Positions 37,828-45,135 of a stretch of 45,135 bases of DNA are shown piece by piece. Location of the stretch: positions 1-45,135 of the forward strand of contig CANHAH010000007.1 of the NCBI GenBank assembly GCA_947458705.1, read 5' to 3'. This DNA comes from Opitutia bacterium (lineage in GTDB: Bacteria > Verrucomicrobiota > Verrucomicrobiia > Opitutales > Opitutaceae). Made by a program: the position numbers and the translations under genes. The notes under the pieces are model-generated. The model made no database searches. It worked only from the letters and a program-made list of their open reading frames with translations, and was not told where the DNA came from. How positions within the stretch are numbered: the first letter of the stretch is position 1; every line of letters starts with the position of its first letter.

Positions 37828-39063
37828 TTAACCGACGAAAAATTTTTGGATGCGGTAGAGGCTCGAGACGAGCACATCGATCTCGGCTGCGGTGTTGTAC
37901 AGATAGAAACTTGCTCGCGTGGTGCTGGTGAGGCCGAGCTTACGCATGAGCGGCTGGTTGCAGTGATGGCCGCCGCGAAGCGCGAGGCCGTCTTCATCGG
38001 CAAACGTGACAACGTCGTGGGCGTGGACTTCGGCGAAGGCGAAGCTCACAAGTCCGCCTCGAGGCTGGCCGGCGCGTGGACCTATGATGCGTATGCCCGG
38101 GATGACGGAGAGTTTTTCCATCGCGATCTGCGCTAGTTGGTGATCGTGCTCGGCGATGGCATCGCGGCCGATCTCATCAAGGTAATCGCAGGCCGCGCCA
38201 AGAGCAATGGCATCAGCGATGTTGGGCGTGCCGGCTTCGTGACGTTCGGGAGATGGTTTCCACGTCGCGCCCTCGTAGGTGACACTGACGACCATGCCGC
38301 CGCCAGTTTCGTCGGGGGCGAGTTGATCGAGTAATGCGCGCCGACCGTAAAGCACGCCGATACCCGTTGGGCCGCACATCTTGTGGCCGGAGAAAGCGAG
38401 AAAATCGCAACCGAGGGCCTGTACGTCGATGCGGGTGTGACCGATGGATTGAGCGGCGTCTATAACTGAGACGGCACCGATCGCGCGGGCGCGAGCGCAG
38501 AGGCGCGCGGCGTCGTTGATGGTGCCGAGCGTATTGGAGATTTGGGTGAATGCCAGGAGCTTCACTGCGGGTGTGAGCAACGTATCGAGCGCAGCATAAT
38601 CTAGTCCGCCCTCGGCATCGGCGCCGAGCACAGGAATGTAGCGGACCGTGGCGCCGACGGCGCGGGCGGCTTGTTGCCACGGTACTAAGTTGGAGTGGTG
38701 CTCCATCTCGGTGGTGAGGATAACGTCGCCGGCTTTGAGGTGCGCGCGTACCCAGCCATGCGCGATAATATTAATACTTTCGGTCGTGCCGCGCGTGAAA
38801 ATAATTTCTGCGGGGTCGGCGGCGTGGATGAATTTAGCTACTCGCGCGCGCGCGCCCTCGTAGGCGTCGGTGGCTCGCATGGAGAGAGAGTGGAGGCCGC
38901 GGTGGACGTTGGAGTTGTCGCGCTCGTAATAGTGGACCAGAGCGTCGATCACGCGGCGCGGTTTTTGCGACGTGGCACCGTTGTCGAGGTAGACGAGGGG
39001 CTTGCCGTTGACCTGTTGGTGCAGGATCGGGAAATCAGCGCGGGTGCGGGCTAGGTCGAACAT
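37828..39063 (-). CDS. sufS: Cysteine desulfurase SufS
   Basis: FPILHQQVNGKPLVYLDNGATSQKPRRVIDAL, VHRGLHSLS, FTRGTTESINIIA, AFSGHKMCGPTGIGVLYGRR, LRGGHHCNQPLMRKLG. Confidence 0.94.
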   Translation of the reverse strand: MFDLARTRADFPILHQQVNGKPLVYLDNGATSQKPRRVIDALVHYYERDNSNVHRGLHSLSMRATDAYEGARARVAKFIHAADPAEIIFTRGTTESINIIAHGWVRAHLKAGDVILTTEMEHHSNLVPWQQAARAVGATVRYIPVLGADAEGGLDYAALDTLLTPAVKLLAFTQISNTLGTINDAARLCARARAIGAVSVIDAAQSIGHTRIDVQALGCDFLAFSGHKMCGPTGIGVLYGRRALLDQLAPDETGGGMVVSVTYEGATWKPSPERHEAGTPNIADAIALGAACDYLDEIGRDAIAEHDHQLAQIAMEKLSVIPGIRIIGPRAGQPRGGLVSFAFAEVHAHDVVTFADEDGLALRGGHHCNQPLMRKLGLTSTTRASFYLYNTAAEIDVLVSSLYRIQKFFVG

Positions 39064-39091
39064 AGTGCGGGCGGCGGAAAAGGAAAACGGC

Positions 39092-39547
39092 TTAATCTTT
39101 ATGCGTCTCGGTGGTGGCCGGAAGCGGGTCGCCTTTGAGGGCGTTAAGAGCTGCGTGCCAACCCAGCGTGGCGCACTTGATGCGGGCTGGGAACGTATGA
39201 ACGCCGGCGAACGCGGCGAGGTCGCTGATCTCGGCGGGCGCTTCGCCGGTGGTGACTATGTGGTGGAATTCGTCGTAAAGCTTTTGGGCTTCGGCAGCGG
39301 TCTTGCCCTTTAGTTGCGTCGTCATGAGCGAGGCGCTGGCCTGTGAAATGGCGCAACCGGATCCATCGAAGGTAATTTCCGCGATGCGGTCGCCATCGAG
39401 GCGCAAATGCACGCTGCATTCATCGCCGCAGGAAGGGTTATTGCCGTGGGCGACGCGGTTTGCGGTCGGGAGTTTGCCGCGGTTGCGGGGGCGGCGGTTG
39501 TGGTCTAGGATGACCTGTTGATAAAGTTCGGAGAGATCGGCGGACAT
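39092..39547 (-). CDS. sufU: Fe-S cluster assembly protein SufU
   Basis: LSELYQQVILDHNRRPRNRGKL, NPSCGDECSVHLRLDGDRI, FDGSGCAISQASASLMT, RIKCATLGWHAALNAL; start at internal ATG 39547. Confidence 0.92.
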   Translation of the reverse strand: MSADLSELYQQVILDHNRRPRNRGKLPTANRVAHGNNPSCGDECSVHLRLDGDRIAEITFDGSGCAISQASASLMTTQLKGKTAAEAQKLYDEFHHIVTTGEAPAEISDLAAFAGVHTFPARIKCATLGWHAALNALKGDPLPATTETHKD

Positions 39548-39640
39548 GGCGGCAGGATTGAAACTAGGTGATGGTTGGGCGTAATTGGCAACTGTGGCGT
39601 GCGGCTTGCAGGCGCAGGCATTACCGTAAAGATTCGCGCC

Positions 39641-40882
39641 ATGAGTCTTTTGATCCGGCACGCTCGCGTCCTTACCCTCGCTCAACCCGATGGGGCCGCT
39701 GTGACGACGTTGCTCGGCGGGCGCAAGGCTCGGCGCGGTCCAGCGCTCAAGGAACTCGGCGTGATTGCGCGCGGCGATGTGCTCGTAGTGGACGGGAAAA
39801 TCGCGGCCGTAGGACCGGAGTTACCCGTATCGGCGGATGCCGAAGTGATTGAGGCGGACGGGCGCGTCTTGATGCCCGGTTTCGTCGATTGTCATACGCA
39901 CGCCTGCTGGGCGGGCGACCGCCTCGCTGACTGGGAACAGGAATTGAGCGGGGTCGCGTCGGCAGAGATTTTAAAAAAAGGCGGCGGCATCCAAGCGACT
40001 GTGCGCGCCGTGCGAGAGGCGACGCGGAAACAACTCGCGGCGAGTTTGCGCGTTCGCCTCGACGCGATGCTGCGCGGTGGCACCACAACGATGGAAGTAA
40101 AGAGCGGCTACGGGCTGAGCATCGAAGGTGAGACGAAGATGCTGCACGCCATCGCTCGTGCGGCGCAGGAATTCGCTGGCACCGTCGTGCCCACGGCCCT
40201 ACTTGGGCAAGCTCTGGAAGGTGACGCGCCGGCTTTCACGCGTATGGTCGTGCGTGAGCTGTTGCCGGCGGTGTGGCACGAATTTCCTGGGATTGCGGTC
40301 GAAGCCGTGAGCGCGGCGGATGCGTGGCCAGTGGAGGCGTGCGTGCGTCTGTTTGAGCGCGCGGGCAAACATGGGTTGCCGCTGCGCGTGAGTGCGGACG
40401 CGACGATGTCGACGGGAATGGTGCCCGAGGCTTTGCGTCTGCATCTTCGCAGCGTGGATCATTTAGAAAATGCCTCAAAGGCGGACCTCGTGACGTTGGC
40501 GGCGAGCGACACTTTTGGCGTGTTCACGCCGGCGGCGAGTTTTCATAGCAAAGGTCGGTACGCGCGCGCCGGAGCTTTTGCGGACAGTGGTGGATTACTT
40601 GCGCTCGCGAGCGATTACGGTGTAGCCTCGGCACCGACGCACTCGATGCCCTTCGTCATTGCGTTGGCGGTGCGTTACGCGGGGCTGACGCCAGCTGAGG
40701 CGATTACCGCTACTACCGTGAACGCGGCGGCGGTGCTTGGGTTGAGCGATCGCGGCACGATCGAAGTTGGACAACGCGCCGATTTGATTATGTTGCGGCA
40801 CCGTGACGAACGCCTTTTGGCGCACGAAGTAGGTGGGAACCCCGTGGAGCTCGTAGTTGCGGGTGGCGCTCGCGTGGTTTAA
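39641..40882 (+). CDS. hutI: Imidazolonepropionase-like amidohydrolase (HutI family, divergent active site)
   Basis: VLMPGFVDCHTHACWAGDRL, GGGIQATVRAVREAT, GGTTTMEVKSGYGLSIEGETKML, SVDHLENAS; start at ATG 39641. Confidence 0.8.
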   Translation: MSLLIRHARVLTLAQPDGAAVTTLLGGRKARRGPALKELGVIARGDVLVVDGKIAAVGPELPVSADAEVIEADGRVLMPGFVDCHTHACWAGDRLADWEQELSGVASAEILKKGGGIQATVRAVREATRKQLAASLRVRLDAMLRGGTTTMEVKSGYGLSIEGETKMLHAIARAAQEFAGTVVPTALLGQALEGDAPAFTRMVVRELLPAVWHEFPGIAVEAVSAADAWPVEACVRLFERAGKHGLPLRVSADATMSTGMVPEALRLHLRSVDHLENASKADLVTLAASDTFGVFTPAASFHSKGRYARAGAFADSGGLLALASDYGVASAPTHSMPFVIALAVRYAGLTPAEAITATTVNAAAVLGLSDRGTIEVGQRADLIMLRHRDERLLAHEVGGNPVELVVAGGARVV

Positions 40883-40906
40883 GTACACTGCGCCGCGTCG
40901 GGTGAC

Positions 40907-41860
40907 GTGGAAGAAAGTTTTGCAGACGTCGGTGCAGGTCGTTTCCATGGTCGCGTGTCGCTCACGGTATTTCTAGGTCGCGAATTAATTTCCGCTTTGG
41001 GCGGGTTGGGAACGGCGCAGGTGCTCGGCCCGTGGCCCGGCGCGCGGCCAGCGGAGCGCCGACCGCATATGAAGTTTATTCCAGCGCTTTACGGGGAAGA
41101 TCACGCGCACGAACACGCGGAGCTTTGCCTCCTGTTGGCCGGACGGTGCCGGTTTAGTTTTGAACGCGCTGGTTGCGGATTGGAGCCAGGTGATCTGGTA
41201 ATTTGTCCCGCAGGCACGGCGCACGCCGAGGCATTTGGGCGGCCTGGCGTGGGCTATCGGCTCGTATGGTGGAGTTTACACGCAGGCGAACCGAGTCTGC
41301 ACGCGACGCGTTACTCCAAACGTGGCGGTTTCGAAGTAGAACATCGCATGAGCTTGGCGGCGTTACCGGCGGAGGCCCGTGGGCGTTTGACGGTATTGCG
41401 CACCATGGCGAGCGCGGGACGCACGCCTGACGTGGATGCGCTGCGCGAGGCGATGCTCACGGTGACACTCGCGTTGTATCGCCGCGTACTCGACGGCGGC
41501 GAGGCGCAGCACGATACGCGCGCTCAACTCGTTGGTAGAGCAGTGGATTATGTGCAGGCGAACGCCGCGCGGCCGCTGGCTCTGGAAGATGTGGCACGGG
41601 CGGTGCACGTGTCGCCTAATTATCTGACGGGACTTTTTCGCGCAAAGACGGGCACTCCGCTTGGGCGATTTATTTTGGGTGAGCGAATCGCTTTGGCGCA
41701 GCAACGCCTCGGGAGTGCCGGTGCGAGCGTTAAGGCCGTCGCGCTCGGATTGGGCTTTGCTGATCCCTTTGCGTTTAGCCGCGCGTTTAAGCGGGTGACG
41801 GGACAGACGCCGCGGGCGGCGCTGGCGGCACGGAGCGGAAGTTTGGCCATGGCTTCGTAA
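40907..41860 (+). CDS. AraC family transcriptional regulator
   Basis: N-terminal cupin-like HEHAELCLLLAGRCRFSFE; C-terminal double HTH LALEDVARAVHVSPNYLTGLFRAKTGTPLGRFILGERIALAQQRL...FADPFAFSRAFKRVTGQTPRA; GTG start uncertain. Confidence 0.9.
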   Translation: MEESFADVGAGRFHGRVSLTVFLGRELISALGGLGTAQVLGPWPGARPAERRPHMKFIPALYGEDHAHEHAELCLLLAGRCRFSFERAGCGLEPGDLVICPAGTAHAEAFGRPGVGYRLVWWSLHAGEPSLHATRYSKRGGFEVEHRMSLAALPAEARGRLTVLRTMASAGRTPDVDALREAMLTVTLALYRRVLDGGEAQHDTRAQLVGRAVDYVQANAARPLALEDVARAVHVSPNYLTGLFRAKTGTPLGRFILGERIALAQQRLGSAGASVKAVALGLGFADPFAFSRAFKRVTGQTPRAALAARSGSLAMAS

Positions 41861-41907
41861 GTGCGGCTATTCCCGCGGAGGGAGCGACGTGGTAGATTGA
41901 TTACTTT

Positions 41908-43233
41908 ATGAGCACACATTCTTCATCCTTGGCGTCGAAATTGGCCCTGCTTGGCGGCACGCCAGTGGGCGATGTGGTGTACTCGAAGTTCCCTGTATTT
42001 TCGGAGCGAGCGATTGAGCGTGTTGGCGAAGTCTTGCGCGCGGGCAAGGCCGTTGGACTCGGGCGGTTTCATTCTCCGGAAATCGCAGAGGCCGAAGAAA
42101 CGATCTCGCGTTATCACGGCGGACGTCGGGTGTTGGCGTGCAGCTCGGGCCACGCGGCGTTGCAGGCGGCGCTGGCGGGTTTGGAAATTTGCTCGGGCGA
42201 TGAAGTGATCACGACGCCTTACACGTGGGGCGCGTCGACCTCTTGTATTCTGCATCAGAATGCGATTCCAATCTTTGTGGATGTGGAGCGCGACACCGGC
42301 TTGATCGATCCGGTAGCGGTGGAGGCGGCGATCACGCCGCGAACGAAGGCGATTCTAGCGGTGCATATTTTCGGGCAACCCGCGAACTTGCGCCGCTTAC
42401 GCGAAATCGCCGACCGCCGCGGTTTGAAACTCATCGAAGACGGCAGCCAAGCGCACGGCGCGGAGATCGACGGCTTGCGCGTGGGCAACGTCGGCGATGC
42501 CGCAGGATTTTCCTGCATGGGCGGTAAAGTACTGCCGACGACGGAGGCGGGTTATCTCGTCACGCCGGACGAATCCGTTTTTTGGAAAGGTGCGATGATC
42601 GGACAACACATGGGACGCTCGCCGGAAAAAGATTTTCCGGATGCGCTACGACCTTGGGTGGATTCGCTCGTGTACACGTATCGCGTGACTCCGTTAAATG
42701 CAGTGTTACTCACGGAACAATTTGGACGAATCGACGGCTGGATCGCTGAGCGTCGCCGGCACGCGGAGCTATTACGGAGTAAAATAGCCGCGGCGAAATT
42801 TTTGCGGATGCCTGACTACGCGGTGGGCGTGAAGCCGGTGTATCATCTGCTCACAATGAATTTTGATCCCGTGGCGGCGGGTGTGTCGCGCAACACCTTC
42901 GCGGCGGCGATGAAGGCGGAAGGCATGATGGCCTTTGGTTATGTGCCGTCGCCAATCCCGGATTGGGCGCGGCTACACTGGCAGGATTACCGTGGCCCGA
43001 GGGTCTCCTGGCTCGCGGCGCTTGAGCGCTCGGGCGTGGATTATCGAGGGATGGCGTTGCCGCAGTGTCGTTGGCGCGTGGCCAACTCGATCGAGACGCG
43101 TTTTGACTTCGTTGATCCCAACGAAGAAATGGTGAGCCGTATGGCCGAGATTATTTTGAAAGTAGAAGCAAACATCGGGGCGCTGCGCGATCACGAGCGC
43201 ACGGCGGGACCGACCGCGCCGGCGCGACGCTGA
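41908..43233 (+). CDS. DegT/DnrJ/EryC1/StrS family aminotransferase
   Basis: LALLGGTPVGD, VLACSSGHAALQAALAGLEICSGDEVITTPYTWGAS, AVHIFGQPANLRRLREIADRRGLKLIEDGSQAHGA, FSCMGGKVLPTTEAGYL (candidate PLP Lys). Confidence 0.9.
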   Translation: MSTHSSSLASKLALLGGTPVGDVVYSKFPVFSERAIERVGEVLRAGKAVGLGRFHSPEIAEAEETISRYHGGRRVLACSSGHAALQAALAGLEICSGDEVITTPYTWGASTSCILHQNAIPIFVDVERDTGLIDPVAVEAAITPRTKAILAVHIFGQPANLRRLREIADRRGLKLIEDGSQAHGAEIDGLRVGNVGDAAGFSCMGGKVLPTTEAGYLVTPDESVFWKGAMIGQHMGRSPEKDFPDALRPWVDSLVYTYRVTPLNAVLLTEQFGRIDGWIAERRRHAELLRSKIAAAKFLRMPDYAVGVKPVYHLLTMNFDPVAAGVSRNTFAAAMKAEGMMAFGYVPSPIPDWARLHWQDYRGPRVSWLAALERSGVDYRGMALPQCRWRVANSIETRFDFVDPNEEMVSRMAEIILKVEANIGALRDHERTAGPTAPARR

Positions 43234-44621
43234 TGAAAGCGGGCTTCGGCAAGAGCGACCTCACGCCGCGTCTCGGCGTTCAATTGGCTGGCTACGGGCC
43301 GTACCGCAATCGCGCGGCGCAGGAAATCGTCGCGCCCCTTGCGGCGCGTGCGGCAGTGATCCGTGACGGAAAAACGAATGTCGTGTTGCTGAGTGTGGAG
43401 TTGTGTGGAACGCCGCGGCCCTTGGCCGAGCGCATTCGCGCGGCTGTCGCTGCGCGCGTGGGTTGCCGAGCGGATGAGGTATTTTTGTCTTCTACGCACA
43501 CGCACAGTGCACCCTCGGTCGGCGGGATGTTTGGGTGGGGTGAGCCGGATGCGGTTTATTTGGAGACATTGCCCGCACGGGCGGCCGAGGCAGCGGTCCG
43601 TGCTAAGGCCGCGCTGGCCGAGGTCGAGTGGCGACACGCACACGTCGCGTGTGAAGGCATTGCTGTGAACCGCGAGACAGACACGGGTTTTGCGCTGAAC
43701 GCAAATTTTGCGGAGCGGATAAATCCACTTTGGCGGCCAGAAAAGCCCGAGCAGACAGACCCGACCGTACGCGTGTTGGCAGCGTATGGTGCGGGCGGAA
43801 AACTGGTCGGGTTGCTCCACCATTTCGGCTGTCACCCGGTTGTTTATGGCGAAAAAACCGCGGCGATTCACGGGGATTTTGTCGGACTAGCCTCGATCCA
43901 ACTGGAAGCGAAGCACGCGGGTGCGGTGGCGATTTTTTTGCCGGGAGCGCTAGGCGATGTTAACCCGAAGTTGAACCACCGCGTACCGCGGGAATCGCGG
44001 CGGGCCTTGAACGCGATCGCGCGTCAGTATGTAGGCGCGGTGGCGCGTGGATTGCGCGTGGCGCGACCGGTCGCGTGCGCGGCTAACGCTTTGGTTAACG
44101 TGAGTGATGAAATTAAATTTACTCGCGTGGCTTGGTCGAAGGCTCGGGTACTCAAGCGGGTGTCGGCTTTGGAAAAGATTTTCACCGAAGCCGGCGTGAC
44201 AGATTTTCCCCACGCTGGCGGGTTACCGCCTTTGCACACTCGCGGGATGGAGATGGCCCGGTTACAGGGTATGCGGGCGTTGCTCACGGAGTGGCGCGGG
44301 CGGGTGGCGCCAAATCCGCCGGTACGCGTGCATGGTTTGAGGATCGGGCCGGTGGCGTTGTTGGGCTGCGGGCTGGAAGTGTACCACAGCTTGCAATCGG
44401 TGATTTTGAAAAACAGTCCGCACGTGGCCACCTGGGTCGTGAGCTTAGTTGGTGGCAACGGCTACGCACCGGATGCGGCGGCGCAGCGGAGGGCAGGTTA
44501 TTCGGATGATTTTGTGCCGCTGATGATGGGTGAGTTGCCGTACGCGCGAGTGGATCAGGACTTGATCCGAGCGTTGGCCAAGTTGGCGCGGCAGCTGGGC
44601 GCAAAAAAGACCGCGCGGTGA
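43233..44621 (+). CDS. Neutral/alkaline ceramidase N-terminal-like domain protein
   Basis: AGFGKSDLTPRLGVQLAGYG, VVLLSVELCGTPRPL, LSSTHTHSAPSVGG, HFGCHPVVYG, FLPGALGDVNP; TGATG overlap with the DegT gene. Confidence 0.82.
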   Translation: MKAGFGKSDLTPRLGVQLAGYGPYRNRAAQEIVAPLAARAAVIRDGKTNVVLLSVELCGTPRPLAERIRAAVAARVGCRADEVFLSSTHTHSAPSVGGMFGWGEPDAVYLETLPARAAEAAVRAKAALAEVEWRHAHVACEGIAVNRETDTGFALNANFAERINPLWRPEKPEQTDPTVRVLAAYGAGGKLVGLLHHFGCHPVVYGEKTAAIHGDFVGLASIQLEAKHAGAVAIFLPGALGDVNPKLNHRVPRESRRALNAIARQYVGAVARGLRVARPVACAANALVNVSDEIKFTRVAWSKARVLKRVSALEKIFTEAGVTDFPHAGGLPPLHTRGMEMARLQGMRALLTEWRGRVAPNPPVRVHGLRIGPVALLGCGLEVYHSLQSVILKNSPHVATWVVSLVGGNGYAPDAAAQRRAGYSDDFVPLMMGELPYARVDQDLIRALAKLARQLGAKKTAR

Positions 44622-44630
44622 GGCTCGGCT

Positions 44631-44900
44631 TTAGTTTTCGTAAATGCTCGAGCGGTGGCCGACGGCGATAACTATGACAACGACGCGGCACTCCTCGATC
44701 CGACAGAGTATGCGGTAGTCTTTCACGCGGTAGCGCCAAAACCCCTTGAGCTCGCCGCGAAGGGCTTTGCCGAAGGCCATTGGATCTGCAGCGCCACGGA
44801 TGCGTTTTTCGAGAACCCCTAAAATACTCTCTGCGGCCGAAGGGCCGATTTTCTCAAGCTGTTTGACCGCCTCAGGGCTCAGTTCAAAGTCCCAACGCAT
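44631..44900 (-). CDS. RelE/ParE-type toxin
   Basis: MRWDFELSPEAVKQLEKIGPSAAESILGVLEKRI...LRGELKGFWRYRVKDYRILCRIEECRVVVIVIAVGHRSSIYEN, typical RelE superfamily; start at internal ATG overlapping the antitoxin end. Confidence 0.88.
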   Translation of the reverse strand: MRWDFELSPEAVKQLEKIGPSAAESILGVLEKRIRGAADPMAFGKALRGELKGFWRYRVKDYRILCRIEECRVVVIVIAVGHRSSIYEN

Positions 44901-45135
44901 GACGAGCCTCATCGCCGCTCATGGTCTTGGCTCCGCTTTTGAGGTGACGTCCCCAAGCGGCGGCGGCGGCACGGTAGTCGATTTCTTCTTCGACGGCATC
45001 GTAGACGGAGCGCACGAGGGTGGCGAGGCGTTCGAGTTTGGCGTCGCTGGTGATGGAGCTTTGGGTGCTTTCGAGGGCGACACGCTTTATGTAGGTGGCG
45101 GGGCTCAGGCCACGTTTGCGGGCGGCGATAGCGAT
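44884..45135 (-). CDS. Antitoxin of RelE/ParE pair (ribbon-helix-helix-like), N-terminus beyond window
   Basis: Open reverse-strand frame to window edge: IAIAARKRGLSPATYIKRVALESTQSSITSDAKLERLATLVRSVYDAVEEEIDYRAAAAWGRHLKSGAKTMSGDEARHALGL*; overlaps toxin start by 17 bp. Confidence 0.75.
   Translation of the reverse strand: MAIAARKRGLSPATYIKRVALESTQSSITSDAKLERLATLVRSVYDAVEEEIDYRAAAAAWGRHLKSGAKTMSGDEARHALGL

Noticed and set aside
37755-38012. 86-aa N-terminal extension of the S46 peptidase ORF
   Set aside because: Extension precedes a clear signal peptide at MKLRSLLVTLAALC and contains low-complexity Ser/Arg sequence; start placed at 37754.
38843-38855. Alternating CG tract (possible Z-DNA)
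   Set aside because: Short, inside the sufS coding sequence in a GC-rich genome; explained by Arg/Ala codons.
43191-43871. 226-aa minus-strand ORF opposite the ceramidase-like gene
   Set aside because: Antisense shadow with no domain signature.

Overview
The window is a GC-rich bacterial chromosomal segment. Gene content and protein style suggest Verrucomicrobiota, possibly Opitutaceae-like; this is inference, as there is no rRNA marker. It is densely coding with mostly housekeeping and metabolic genes. I identified 35 likely protein-coding genes, including two cut by or touching the window edges. They include engB, a rhomboid-like protein, a GH95 enzyme, tesA/ybbA/ybbP-type genes, slyD, polyphosphate glucokinase, a MacA/MacB-type efflux operon, an NMP kinase with a C-terminal extension, an NtrC/HK/ECF-sigma operon, yjbQ, class I fumarase, KpsF/KdsD, a D-aminoacylase, chrA, an S46 peptidase, sufS/sufU, a HutI-like amidohydrolase, an AraC/DegT/ceramidase-like cluster and a RelE/ParE-type toxin-antitoxin pair. 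No tRNA, rRNA, CRISPR array, prophage or intact transposase was seen. The most distinctive non-coding signal is a 53-bp element present twice, about 32 kb apart in opposite orientation (49/53 identical). It resembles the hairpin right end / omegaRNA scaffold of IS200/IS605-IS1341 (TnpB) elements, but no tnpA or tnpB lies nearby. Other points of interest are a rhomboid lacking its catalytic Ser, a HutI homologue lacking a canonical metal-ligand His, an AlgB/KinB-like two-component system coupled to an ECF sigma/anti-sigma pair, and a local flip in GC skew over the efflux operon. All family calls are from reading motifs; no database search was run.
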